64,000 nucleotides of DNA, taken from positions 55,627 to 119,626 of the forward strand of contig CACIZB010000003.1 in the NCBI GenBank assembly GCA_902591025.1, given 5' to 3'. A model generated the notes under the pieces. It did no database searches, was not told the origin of the DNA, and worked only from the letters and a program-made list of their open reading frames with translations. The position numbers and the translations under genes are program-made. The number at the start of each line of letters is the position of its first letter. The first letter of the stretch is position 1. Shown here one piece after another: positions 19,028-28,632 of this stretch. This stretch comes from an uncultured Pelagibacteraceae bacterium (lineage in GTDB: Bacteria; Pseudomonadota; Alphaproteobacteria; Pelagibacterales; Pelagibacteraceae).

Positions 19028-20166
19028 TTAAATTCTTTTAATATTTTTTCTCTGTGTTCATCTAAATCTGGAATATCACCTCTAGTTTTCTCATCTTTAT
19101 ATGAAGACATTTTAATTGGATTACCTGCTAGTTTAAAGTCACCTATAACTTTGTGATAAGCTTTTACAATCATATTTCTAGAATCAACCTGAGGATTTTC
19201 AACTGCTTCCTTTATATTAAATATTGGTCCACAAGGAATTTTTTCTTTTTCCATCTCTTTAACCCATACGTCTGTATTTTTAGAAGACAACTTATTTTCA
19301 AGAATTTTTTTTAGTTCATCCATATTTTTTGCTCTTGAAGAATTATCTGTAAATCTTGGATCATCCACCAAATTATTAATATCTAAAAGATTACAAAGTT
19401 TTTCAAATAACTTATCATTACCAGCAGCAATTATCACATAACTATCTTTAGTTTTAAAAGCTTCGAATGGTGCAATTGATGGATGACGGGAGCCCATGGG
19501 TTTCGGAATCTCATTTTTTGCCAGATAACGAGCTATAGCATTTTCTAAAATTGCTATTTGACAATCAAGCATTGAAACGTCTATGTACATTCCCTTACCA
19601 GTTTTTTGTCTATCATAAAGAGCTGCATTAATTCCAATTGCAGTGAACAAACCAGCAGTAATGTCCCCGATTGATGTTCCAACTCTAGTTGGTTCAGAGT
19701 TAGGATGTCCAGTAACACTCATTAACCCTCCCATGCCCTGAACGACCATGTCATATGCAGGTAATTCTTTTAGAGGACCAGTTTGTCCAAAGCCAGAGGC
19801 GGATGCATAGATTAACTTTGGATATTTTTTGCAAATATCTTTCCAACCATACCCCCATTTTTCAAGTGTACCCGGTTTAAAATTTTCAACTAAAATATCC
19901 GCTTTTGATAAAATCTTTTCAAAAATTTTTTTATCATCAGAATTTTTTAAATTTAAAGCTATACTTTCTTTTCCTCGATTAAGAGACATAAAATATGCTG
20001 AGTAATCTTTTATGAAGGGTCCAAATTTTCTTGAGTCATCACCTATTTCTGGAGCTTCAATTTTAATGACACGTGCTCCTAGATCGGAGAGTATCATCGT
20101 GCAATAAGGTCCCACTAATACCCTTGTTAAATCAACAACTAAAAGGTTTTTTAAAGGTCCATCCAT
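19024..20166 (-). CDS. CaiB/BaiF family CoA-transferase
   Basis: [67 protein letters not shown]. Confidence 0.92.
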   Translation of the reverse strand: MDGPLKNLLVVDLTRVLVGPYCTMILSDLGARVIKIEAPEIGDDSRKFGPFIKDYSAYFMSLNRGKESIALNLKNSDDKKIFEKILSKADILVENFKPGTLEKWGYGWKDICKKYPKLIYASASGFGQTGPLKELPAYDMVVQGMGGLMSVTGHPNSEPTRVGTSIGDITAGLFTAIGINAALYDRQKTGKGMYIDVSMLDCQIAILENAIARYLAKNEIPKPMGSRHPSIAPFEAFKTKDSYVIIAAGNDKLFEKLCNLLDINNLVDDPRFTDNSSRAKNMDELKKILENKLSSKNTDVWVKEMEKEKIPCGPIFNIKEAVENPQVDSRNMIVKAYHKVIGDFKLAGNPIKMSSYKDEKTRGDIPDLDEHREKILKEFN

Positions 20167-20263
20167 TAAAATATATCTAATTTGTGTTTTTTTACCGACT
20201 TGACTCTTATTAATAAGTTCATTTTAATTAAATTATTACAAATAACAATAGAGGGAAAAAATA

Positions 20264-21274
20264 ATGTTAAAAAAGATATCTTTATACTTAACTTCATTAG
20301 TTTTTGTTTTTACTACTATTGGTTCTGCTTATGCGGTTACGCTGAAAGCAAGTCACCAATGGCCTGGTACACCAAGAGCTGATGGTTCATTCGATCCACG
20401 TCATGAAATGGTTCAAATCATTGCTGACGAGGTTAAAAAAGCAAATGTTGGAGTAGATATTAGAATTTACCCAGCTAAATCATTATACAAACCTAAAGAA
20501 CAGTGGAAACCAATGACAACTGGTCAATTAGATATTTCTGCTTTTCCATTAGCATATGCTTCAAAGTTCCATCCAGAGTTTGACGCAACATTAATGCCTG
20601 GAACAGTAAAAAATCATGATCATGCATTAAGATTTAATAAAGGTCCAATGATGACTGAAATTAAAAAAATCATTAACGATGCAGGTGTTGTGGTTTTATC
20701 TGATGCTTGGTTAGGTGGTGGTTTTGCTTCAAAAACAAAATGTATAAAAAATCCTAGCGACGCAAAGGGTCAAGTTATGAGAGCTGCAGGTAAAGCATTT
20801 AACCAAATGCTAGAAGCAGCAGGAGCAGGTATACAAAGTATGCCATCATCTGAAATATACACAGGTCTACAAACTGGTGTTTTAACAGGTGCAAACACAA
20901 GTTCAGGGAGTTTTGTAAGTTACAAAATTTATGAACAAGTTTCATGTGCAACTCCTCCAGGAAAATTTGGTCTATGGTTTATGTATGAACCAATTTTAAT
21001 GTCTAAAAAGTCTTTTGATGCTTTAAACTCTAAGCAACAAAAAGCTTTAATGAAAGCCGGTAAAGTTGCTGAGAAATACATGACAGCTCAAGTAGAAAAC
21101 TTAGATAAAAAGTTTGAAGATGCTTATAAAGCTGCAGGTGTAAAATTAGTATACATGGATGCAAAAGACCATGCTGCATGGGTAGAGATTGCGAAAAAAT
21201 CTTCTCATAAGGCATTTGCTGATAAAGTTCCAGGTGGCGATAAGCTGATGGAAATGGCTTTAGCAGTTAAATAA
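20264..21274 (+). CDS. TRAP transporter substrate-binding protein (DctP)
   Basis: Signal peptide; YPAKSLYKPKEQWKPMTTGQLDISAFPLAYA; followed by DctQ and DctM. Confidence 0.88.
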   Translation: MLKKISLYLTSLVFVFTTIGSAYAVTLKASHQWPGTPRADGSFDPRHEMVQIIADEVKKANVGVDIRIYPAKSLYKPKEQWKPMTTGQLDISAFPLAYASKFHPEFDATLMPGTVKNHDHALRFNKGPMMTEIKKIINDAGVVVLSDAWLGGGFASKTKCIKNPSDAKGQVMRAAGKAFNQMLEAAGAGIQSMPSSEIYTGLQTGVLTGANTSSGSFVSYKIYEQVSCATPPGKFGLWFMYEPILMSKKSFDALNSKQQKALMKAGKVAEKYMTAQVENLDKKFEDAYKAAGVKLVYMDAKDHAAWVEIAKKSSHKAFADKVPGGDKLMEMALAVK

Positions 21275-21288
21275 AATAATATATAAAG

Positions 21289-21325
21289 AACCCCTATTTA
21301 TTCATATTAAGTAGGGGTTTTTTTT
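21289..21325 (+). terminator. Intrinsic terminator between dctP and dctQ
   Basis: AACCCCTA-N15-TAGGGGTT followed by a T run that ends at the dctQ ATG (21326). Confidence 0.88.
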
Positions 21326-21820
21326 ATGAAAAAAAAGTATCTTCAATTTTGTGATCTGATTGCTAAAGCATGTGGTGCTTTTGCAGTATTAGCATTACTC
21401 TTATCAATCTTGGTAATCGTTGAGCTTGTTTTTGAAAGATATTTTTTTCAAAGAGCAATAACATGGCAAACAGAATTAGTCACAATGTTATTAGTTGCCT
21501 CGACTTTTATAGGAAGTGTGTACGTTCTAAGCGAAAAAGCTCATGTGAGCATGGAATGGATTTACGATTTTTTATCAAAAAAAAATATAATTAGATTAAA
21601 AATTTTTACGTCTTCTATAAGTTTATTATTTTTCTTAATCTTATTTTACTTTGGATTTATAATGTTTGAGGAAGCATTTACAAAAAATTATTCAACTGGC
21701 ACTGTATGGGATCCACCATTATGGATACCTTACTCATCAATGATGATAGGAGCTTTGTTAATGATATTACAATATATCGCAGAAATTATAAAATTAACTG
21801 ATGAAGAGGATTTTAAATAA
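21326..21820 (+). CDS. TRAP transporter small permease (DctQ)
   Basis: Four TM helices, ITWQTELVTMLLVASTFIGSVYVLSEKAHVSMEWIYDFL. Confidence 0.85.
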   Translation: MKKKYLQFCDLIAKACGAFAVLALLLSILVIVELVFERYFFQRAITWQTELVTMLLVASTFIGSVYVLSEKAHVSMEWIYDFLSKKNIIRLKIFTSSISLLFFLILFYFGFIMFEEAFTKNYSTGTVWDPPLWIPYSSMMIGALLMILQYIAEIIKLTDEEDFK

Positions 21821-23152
21821 ATGGATCCACTAATTATAGCATTAATTGTTGCAGTTTTTACTTTATTGGTACTTTTCTCTGGAATTCCAATTGCTTTTGG
21901 TTTGAGTTTTGTTTCGATAGCTTTGTTAGTTACCTTTGAAGGTTTTCAAATGCTCGATGTCTTTGCTGAAACGTTTTTTGCAGGACTAAACTCTTTTGTT
22001 TTACTTTCTATACCGATGTTTATTTTAATGGGAATGGCCGTCGCTAATTCTCCTGCGGGAAAAGATTTATACACAGGATTAGATAGATGGCTTTGGAGAG
22101 TTCCAGGTGGATTGGTAATTTCAAATATTGGAGCTTGTTCAATTTTTGCAGCTTTGAGCGGATCTAGTCCTGCAACTTGTGCTGCAATAGGAACAATGGG
22201 AATACCCGAAATGAGAAAAAGAGGTTACTCCGACCAAATCGCAACAGGAACAATTGCAGCAGGTGGAACCCTGGGAGTTTTAATTCCTCCTAGTATTGTT
22301 TTAATAGTTTATGGAATTGCAACTGGTACATCAATTGGAAGATTATTTCTATGTGGTCTTGTGCCAGGTTTTATGTTGGCAGGAATGTTTGCGATATGGG
22401 CTCTGATTCATAGTTATTTTATTGATAAAGATGCTGCCAAAGCTTTAAGGAATAGAGTAAGACCCACTCTTAAAGAAAAACTAGAAGTTTTACCAAGGAT
22501 TCTTCCTTTTTTAGCAATTATAGCAGGAGTCCTATATGTGCTTTATGGAGGAGTTGCAACACCATCCGAAGCATCTGGAGTAGGGGCATTTTTAGTTTTT
22601 GTATTGATTGCTGTGGTTTATAAAATTTATCAGCCAAAAAAAATTTGGAATATTGTTAAAGTTTCAATGAAAGAAAGTGTAATGATAATGTTCATTATTG
22701 CTGCTTCATATCTTTTTGCATTCACTCTTTCACAATTGTATGTAACTCAGTCTTTAGCACAGAGCATGGTTGAATTAAGTTCTAATAAATGGGTCGTATT
22801 CATTCTTATAAATATATTTCTTTTGATAGCTGGTTTCTTTTTACCGCCGGTTGCAGTTATTGTGATGACTTCAGCTATATTATTGCCAGTTATAACTACT
22901 TTAGGTTTTGATCCATACTGGTTTGCAATAGTTTTTACAATCAATATGGAGATCGGCTTAATTACACCTCCAGTTGGATTAAATCTTTATATTATAAAAG
23001 GAATTACCCCAGACGTTAGTTTGTCAGAAATTTTAAAAGGATCTATACCATTTATGATAATTATGGCTTTAGCTATAGTAATTTTATGTATTTTTCCTGA
23101 GATTGTTACATGGTTACCTGATAAAATAATGGGTAAAGATCTTGGATTCTAA
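21821..23152 (+). CDS. TRAP transporter large permease (DctM)
   Basis: SIPMFILMGMAVA, AALSGSSPATCAAIGTMGIPEMRKRGYSDQIATGTIAAGGTLGVLIPPSIVLIVYG. Confidence 0.93.
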   Translation: MDPLIIALIVAVFTLLVLFSGIPIAFGLSFVSIALLVTFEGFQMLDVFAETFFAGLNSFVLLSIPMFILMGMAVANSPAGKDLYTGLDRWLWRVPGGLVISNIGACSIFAALSGSSPATCAAIGTMGIPEMRKRGYSDQIATGTIAAGGTLGVLIPPSIVLIVYGIATGTSIGRLFLCGLVPGFMLAGMFAIWALIHSYFIDKDAAKALRNRVRPTLKEKLEVLPRILPFLAIIAGVLYVLYGGVATPSEASGVGAFLVFVLIAVVYKIYQPKKIWNIVKVSMKESVMIMFIIAASYLFAFTLSQLYVTQSLAQSMVELSSNKWVVFILINIFLLIAGFFLPPVAVIVMTSAILLPVITTLGFDPYWFAIVFTINMEIGLITPPVGLNLYIIKGITPDVSLSEILKGSIPFMIIMALAIVILCIFPEIVTWLPDKIMGKDLGF

Positions 23153-24146
23153 AAAAGAAATAAACAGAAAAATATCGGTTGCTCCAATGATGGATTGCAC
23201 AGATAGGCATGAACGTTCCTTTTTAAGACTGATGAGTAAAAATGTAATGCTCTACACTGAGATGGTTGCTACAAAATCAGCAATTCATGGGGATAGAAAA
23301 AAAATTTTATCCTATAGCCCTGAAGAAAAACCACTAGCTTTACAAGTTGGGGGATCTAATAAAGAAGAGCTAGCAGAAGTATCTAAAATTGCAGAGGATA
23401 TGGGTTACGATGAAATTAATATTAATCTTGGTTGTCCTAGTAAAAAAGTTCAAAAAAATAAGTTTGGTGCATGTTTAATTAAAGAACCTGACCTGGTTGG
23501 TGAATGTATCAACTCAATGGTAAATGCATGTAAAATTCCTGTTACTGCTAAAACACGTATTGGTTTTGACAATACAGAAGAGTTCGATTATTTAAATAAT
23601 TTTATTCATAAGATGAGAGATGCTGGCTCGCAAACATTTATTTTACACGCCAGGAAAGCAATTTTGACAGGTTTATCTCCAAAACAAAATTTAAATATTC
23701 CAAAATTAAACTATAAAATGGTTTATGATATTAAAAAAGCAAACCCTAATTTAGAAATAATCATAAATGGTGGAATTACAAAAGTTGAGGAAATTAATAA
23801 TCATTTGAAGTTTTGTGATGGTGTAATGATAGGAAGATCAATATATCAAAACCCATATTCCTTAATTGAAATAGAAAGGGAAATATTCAAAACAAAGAAT
23901 AATCCTACTAGGGAGCAAGTTGTAGAAAAACTTTTAGAGTATGCTGATAGAGAGGTAAAATTAGGAACCAAAATTAATCATATAATGAGACACACAGTAG
24001 GTTTATACCATGGACAGGTTGGGTCCAAAAAATGGAAAAGATATTTAAGTGACAACATGATGGCAAGAGACTCTGATTTTCAAAAAGCAAAACACATAAT
24101 GACCATTGTTCAAAATAATGAAAAAGCAAATCAAGCAATCTTTTAA
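23142..24146 (+). CDS. dusA: tRNA-dihydrouridine synthase A, probable TTG start
   Basis: ISVAPMMDCTDRHERSFLR, LQVGGSN, NINLGCPSKKVQKNKFGACL, VMIGRSIYQNPY; no ATG before the conserved APMMDCTDRH. Confidence 0.9.
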   Translation: MDSKKEINRKISVAPMMDCTDRHERSFLRLMSKNVMLYTEMVATKSAIHGDRKKILSYSPEEKPLALQVGGSNKEELAEVSKIAEDMGYDEININLGCPSKKVQKNKFGACLIKEPDLVGECINSMVNACKIPVTAKTRIGFDNTEEFDYLNNFIHKMRDAGSQTFILHARKAILTGLSPKQNLNIPKLNYKMVYDIKKANPNLEIIINGGITKVEEINNHLKFCDGVMIGRSIYQNPYSLIEIEREIFKTKNNPTREQVVEKLLEYADREVKLGTKINHIMRHTVGLYHGQVGSKKWKRYLSDNMMARDSDFQKAKHIMTIVQNNEKANQAIF

Positions 24147-24982
24147 TGGAAATAATAAATTCGAGTGAATTAATTAATCTATTATTAGTACTGGCTGCTG
24201 CTGCTGCTGTAGCAGGTTTTATGGCTGGACTACTTGGGGTAGGTGGAGGAATTATAATGGTTCCAGCGCTTTATTATGCTTTTACAGTTTTAGATTTTGA
24301 TATCGCTACACGTATGCATTTGTCTGTCGGAACCTCTTTAGCAATAATTATTCCAACATCAATAATTTCAACCAAAACTCATATGGAATATGATGCTGTA
24401 GATTTTAGAATGGTTAGGTCATTTGGTATTTTTATTTTATTAGGTGTAATTGCAGGAACCTTTCTGGCCGTAAGTTTAAAAACACCTGCTTTAGTTTTAT
24501 TTTTTTCAATATTTGCATTTATGGTAGGATTATTTTTTATTTTTGTAAGAGAAAAACTTATGGATAATCCAAAAAAAATATCTGATTTAATTAAAAATAT
24601 TTCTGGAGTTATTATTGGATTTATTTCAATTCCACTTGGTATTGGAGGTGGATCATTAATGGTTCCTTTTATGAGGACTTTCGGTTATGACATAAGAAAA
24701 TCTATAGGCACTGCAGCTGCAGTGGGTTTTTTGATAGCTCTTAGTGGAACAATCACCATGATAACTGGTGGAAAAATAATTGATAATATAAACACTCCTT
24801 TTAGTATCGGCTATATCAATTTATTAGGTTTTATTGTTTTTGTTCCTGTGACGATGATTATGGCTAGAATTGGTGCAAAAGCAGTGTATAAAATTGATAA
24901 AAAATTATTAAGCAAGATATTTGGGATTTTTCTTATTTTAGTTTCATTCAGATCGTTTTTTGAGTATTTATCAATAAATTAA
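24146..24982 (+). CDS. TauE/SafE family sulfite exporter-like membrane protein
   Basis: GFMAGLLGVGGGIIMVPALYY and GFISIPLGIGGGSLMVPFMRTFGYDIRKSIGTAAAVGF paired motifs. Confidence 0.88.
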   Translation: MEIINSSELINLLLVLAAAAAVAGFMAGLLGVGGGIIMVPALYYAFTVLDFDIATRMHLSVGTSLAIIIPTSIISTKTHMEYDAVDFRMVRSFGIFILLGVIAGTFLAVSLKTPALVLFFSIFAFMVGLFFIFVREKLMDNPKKISDLIKNISGVIIGFISIPLGIGGGSLMVPFMRTFGYDIRKSIGTAAAVGFLIALSGTITMITGGKIIDNINTPFSIGYINLLGFIVFVPVTMIMARIGAKAVYKIDKKLLSKIFGIFLILVSFRSFFEYLSIN

Positions 24983-25006
24983 TAGTTAAGATTGTTAGGG
25001 CACTTT

Positions 25007-26311
25007 ATGTTTAATTTAAAAGAAATTATTTCTTCAATAGCCGATGTCGGCCAAAAATTATTTAAAAAAAGTGTCGTTAAAAAAAATGATTTAGAGTCAA
25101 TTATTTCTTTATGCGATGATTTAATTTCAAATAAGGGCGCAGCATTTGGTATTACTGTTGCAAGAGATATAACTGATTTATACCACACACTCAGTCCAGA
25201 TAATAAATTGTTATTTTTTAAAAAAATAAATGAAAAATTTAAACCTGATCACAATAAAGTGAATTCAGCCATTGAGACCTATAAAAGAGAACAAAATGAC
25301 AAAAATCTCTTCAAATTATTTGTTACATCTGAGGGACAAAGAAGAGAATTATTTAGAAGGATGAACATGTCACCTAATGGAATTTCAACAATTGTGTCTT
25401 TAAGAGAAGATCTTTTACAAATTCTCAACGACAATAAAGATTTAAAACCTTTAGATAATGATCTAAGAGAGTTGTTTAAATCATGGTTCAATCCTGGTTT
25501 CTTAAAACTTACTAAAATTACATGGGATACTAAAGCCGCTGTTCTTGAAAAAATTATTCAATACGAAAGAGTTCATAAAATAAAAGATATGAACGAACTC
25601 AAGAGAAGACTTGGAGAAGACAGAAGATTTTTTTCTTACTTCCATCCAGCACTAGATGATGAACCAATAATTTTTGTCCAAGTAGCACTTACCAATGGGC
25701 TTGGCAAATCTATTCAAGAAATAATGAAACCAACTACCGGAAACGAAAAAAAATATGATACTGCTACTTTTTATTCAATAAGTAACTGTCAAGAAGGTTT
25801 GACAAGAGTTACTTTGGGAAATTTTTTGATTAAAAGAGTTGTCTATGAAATTCAAGAAGAATTACCAAATATAAAAAATTTTGGTACACTTTCACCGATT
25901 CCTGGATTTAGAGACTGGTTCACAACCTTAGATGAAGGAGTCATTCAGAATATTTTAGGCAAAATCCCTTATAGCACTGTTTCTTTTTTAAGATCTTCAA
26001 GTCTTAAAGTTGGTGATGGCAGAATAGTTTCAAATAAAAAGGCTATTATTAAATTAGTTGCACATTATCTTATGAATGAAAAAAATAAAAAAGATCTACC
26101 TATAAATGATGTTTGTAGATTTCATCTTGGAAATGGAGCCATTATTGAGGATATTGTTATAAATGCAAATGTTTCTGAAGTAGGTTTCAATAGATCTTTT
26201 GGAGTTATGGTAAATTATCTTTACGAGCTTAAAAATATAGAAAAAAATCATGAAGATTATGTTAATAATAAAAATATTATTATTTCAGATAAACTTAAGA
26301 AATTAATTTAA
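25007..26311 (+). CDS. Malonyl-CoA decarboxylase
   Basis: FFKKINEKF, SEGQRRELFRRMNMSPNGISTIVSLREDLL, DRRFFSYFHPALDDEPIIFVQVALTNGL, ATFYSISNCQEGL, LSPIPGF, FHLGNGA; ATG at 25007 preferred over TTG at 24992. Confidence 0.9.
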   Translation: MFNLKEIISSIADVGQKLFKKSVVKKNDLESIISLCDDLISNKGAAFGITVARDITDLYHTLSPDNKLLFFKKINEKFKPDHNKVNSAIETYKREQNDKNLFKLFVTSEGQRRELFRRMNMSPNGISTIVSLREDLLQILNDNKDLKPLDNDLRELFKSWFNPGFLKLTKITWDTKAAVLEKIIQYERVHKIKDMNELKRRLGEDRRFFSYFHPALDDEPIIFVQVALTNGLGKSIQEIMKPTTGNEKKYDTATFYSISNCQEGLTRVTLGNFLIKRVVYEIQEELPNIKNFGTLSPIPGFRDWFTTLDEGVIQNILGKIPYSTVSFLRSSSLKVGDGRIVSNKKAIIKLVAHYLMNEKNKKDLPINDVCRFHLGNGAIIEDIVINANVSEVGFNRSFGVMVNYLYELKNIEKNHEDYVNNKNIIISDKLKKLI

Positions 26312-26313
26312 AT

Positions 26314-26520
26314 TTAATCTGTATTGGTTCCCCATTTAATCTTATTCCAAACTCTTTCATGAAAGTAATAAAAAAAAAGGGGTACAATTGAACCTACACC
26401 TAAAGCACTCGCAACTTTAATTGATCCAGTAAAAATATAACCAAACAACATCCAGTAAACAAAGATCAAGGCTCGCCAAGAAAAAGTTTTTGCAATAGAT
26501 CTGATTTTTTTATCTGCCAT
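26314..26520 (-). CDS. DUF2061 domain membrane protein
   Basis: RSIAKTFSWRALIFVYWMLFGYIFTGSIKVASALGVGSIVPLFFYYFHERVWNKIKWG. Confidence 0.85.
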   Translation of the reverse strand: MADKKIRSIAKTFSWRALIFVYWMLFGYIFTGSIKVASALGVGSIVPLFFYYFHERVWNKIKWGTNTD

Positions 26521-26522
26521 GA

Positions 26523-26577
26523 GTTGCTTGTAAAAAAAGGGTGGGTGGCTTCAGTCTCCCTCTACCACCCTAGCAAC
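26523..26577 (-). promoter_or_regulatory. Structured leader of the DUF2061 gene, terminator-like hairpin (candidate attenuator/riboswitch)
   Basis: Minus strand GTTGCTAGGGTGGTAGAGGGAGACTGAAGCCACCCACCCTTTTTTTACAAGCAACTCATG: GGGTGG/CCACCC stem followed by T7, enclosed by GTTGC/GCAAC, ATG 2 nt further on. Confidence 0.6.
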
Positions 26578-26651
26578 AATTTAAACGATTCTCTTAAACT
26601 CACAAATCACGTAATAATTGAAAATATAAATTATAAACAGTATTTGAAATT

Positions 26652-26972
26652 TTAAGGTAAAGGTTCTTCCTCAAAAAGTTCTGTTTTTTCAATATTCTTA
26701 ATTTTAGGCTTTAGTGACCTAGGAGGACTAATTAAGCTAAATTTTATATCTTTTACTAGTTCAATACTTTTTTTTGAGACATTTTCTTTTCTAGATTTAA
26801 TTTCTTTTTTGATATCCTCTAAAGCTTTGCCAGAACCGTAAGAAAGAGATGCTTGATAAACACTACCAGATTTTACTCCAGATATAAAAGGTCCTAATAA
26901 GGCCGTACTTGGATTCGTGGAGCAGTTTGATAAAAACATAAATATACCAATTATTAAGATTTTTCTCAACAT
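26652..26972 (-). CDS. Small putative lipoprotein
   Basis: Signal peptide with lipobox-like FLSNCS. Confidence 0.6.
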   Translation of the reverse strand: MLRKILIIGIFMFLSNCSTNPSTALLGPFISGVKSGSVYQASLSYGSGKALEDIKKEIKSRKENVSKKSIELVKDIKFSLISPPRSLKPKIKNIEKTELFEEEPLP

Positions 26973-27093
26973 GAAGAGGACGATTTACACGATTCTATTT
27001 TAATAAGAAAAATCTTTTTTAAAGTTATACAAAAAAAAAGTTACACGTAAAAATTGAAGATGAGAAAAAAGTGCAATTAAAGATACAAGAAAA

Positions 27094-27870
27094 TTAAACT
27101 ATTATTGTTTTTACAGATCCTAAGTTTTCAATTTTTCCTATATAAAGACCCTTTCCTTTGATAGGCACTACACCCACGGTAGATCCTGTAAAGACCCAAA
27201 AATTTTTTCCAAGATTAATTTTGTCTTTTTTAACTTTGTTTAATACAAATCTCAAAGAGTTTAAGGGATGAATATAGACAGTATTCGTATTTCCATTTAC
27301 ACTTTGATGTATTTTTTTATTGGAAATATTTGTTTTTAAGTTCTTTATATTTATTCTTTTAAATTTTTTTTTACGCCCTAATAAAAATTTAACGTTTGCA
27401 CCAAAGTCACTACACAAATCACCAAAAGATGTAATTCCTTTTTTTCTTTGTCTATAACCAACAACTTCAATACAAGTTGACATATGTGAAATATATTTTG
27501 ATATATTTTTAGAAGTTATTTTACCCTTTGATTTAAAAAAAGATTTTTTTATTTGATAACAAACTTCAAGCTCAATTCCTAAAGTAGACTTATTAATTTT
27601 TACCTTTTTTCCACTTTTTAAAACATTTTTTTTATAAACTGATGCATAAAAAGGTTCTTTTTCTTTTAATCTTTTAATTAAAGGAATTCCCGTCCCAGCT
27701 GCCTTAAAACCTATGACAGGTAGTTTTATTTTACTCTCACATAACTTTCTAAATTTTTCAGCTTCAGGTAATTTTTTAGAGTATTTTCTTGGTATAGGAG
27801 ATATTATCTTATTTTTTAAAAATGCATTTACAAGTTTATTGGCAGTTGTTTCAATTAAAGTTTTTGTCAT
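27094..27870 (-). CDS. 2-keto-4-pentenoate hydratase-like (FAH superfamily) protein
   Basis: GFKAAGTGIPLI, LGIELEVCYQIKKSF, ANVKFLLGR and C-terminal FTGSTVGVVPIKGKG pattern. Confidence 0.7.
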   Translation of the reverse strand: MTKTLIETTANKLVNAFLKNKIISPIPRKYSKKLPEAEKFRKLCESKIKLPVIGFKAAGTGIPLIKRLKEKEPFYASVYKKNVLKSGKKVKINKSTLGIELEVCYQIKKSFFKSKGKITSKNISKYISHMSTCIEVVGYRQRKKGITSFGDLCSDFGANVKFLLGRKKKFKRINIKNLKTNISNKKIHQSVNGNTNTVYIHPLNSLRFVLNKVKKDKINLGKNFWVFTGSTVGVVPIKGKGLYIGKIENLGSVKTIIV

Positions 27871-27876
27871 AATCAG

Positions 27877-28632
27877 TTATTGAGGTAAAAAAATATAATT
27901 ATTATATAATTTAAAATTTTTTAACTCCGAAGTATTTTTTAAACTATCTTTTTCATAATAAAAAGACTTATATCCTAATTTATTAATATAATTAATTGAC
28001 TCATCCACTTTTTTTTTTGAATGTTGTTCCTCTATTTCTATCAATAAAATTGGTTTATTTCTCTTTATTGTAAGTTTCGCACCATTAATGACCTCAATTT
28101 CATGTCCCTCTACATCAATTTTTATAAAAGATATTTTATTTTTAAAATTAATATCATCAATTCTTTTGGAGTTTATTTTAAAATTTTCATAATCTTGAAA
28201 TTCATTCTTTTCATGGACCGTAGCTCGACCCATTAGATAATATTCCTCAAAATTGCCTTTACCATATTTCTTATTTCTAATTGGAACTTTCAATTCAAGG
28301 GTTCCATTTTTATCACTTAAGGCATAATTATATAAAATAATATTTTTTGAAATTTTTTTTAGATTATCGTTGATGTGCTTAAAAATTACCGGATTTGGTT
28401 CAAAGGAATGAACAATTTTTGAATACTTTGACATTTCATAAGAGTAAACACCTCTATAAACACCAACATCAATACTATCAGTTTCAGGTATGATAAATTT
28501 TTTTAATAGATCTATTTCATTTTCATCTTTTTTTCTTATGGATCTCTCTATTCTTCTCTTTAGTAAAAGATGTTGAGGAAAAAAATATTTTTTAAAAAAA
28601 AATTCAATTTCTTTATTATATTTAAATCTCAT
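27877..28632 (-). CDS. FkbM family methyltransferase
   Basis: IDVGVYRGVYSYEMSKYSKIVHSFEPNPVIF and FIKIDVEGHEIEVINGA. Confidence 0.88.
   Translation of the reverse strand: MRFKYNKEIEFFFKKYFFPQHLLLKRRIERSIRKKDENEIDLLKKFIIPETDSIDVGVYRGVYSYEMSKYSKIVHSFEPNPVIFKHINDNLKKISKNIILYNYALSDKNGTLELKVPIRNKKYGKGNFEEYYLMGRATVHEKNEFQDYENFKINSKRIDDINFKNKISFIKIDVEGHEIEVINGAKLTIKRNKPILLIEIEEQHSKKKVDESINYINKLGYKSFYYEKDSLKNTSELKNFKLYNNYIFLPQ

Noticed and set aside
20182-20382. 66-aa plus-strand ORF
   Set aside because: Out of frame with and overlapping the dctP signal peptide; reads as noise.
24194-24208. (GCT)5 repeat
   Set aside because: Encodes AAAAA in a TM helix of the TauE-family protein; short and in frame, unlikely to be a regulatory microsatellite.
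24709-24724. 16-nt perfect palindrome CACTGCAGCTGCAGTG
   Set aside because: Lies within TauE coding sequence encoding GTAAAVG; explained by Ala codon usage (GCA GCT GCA).
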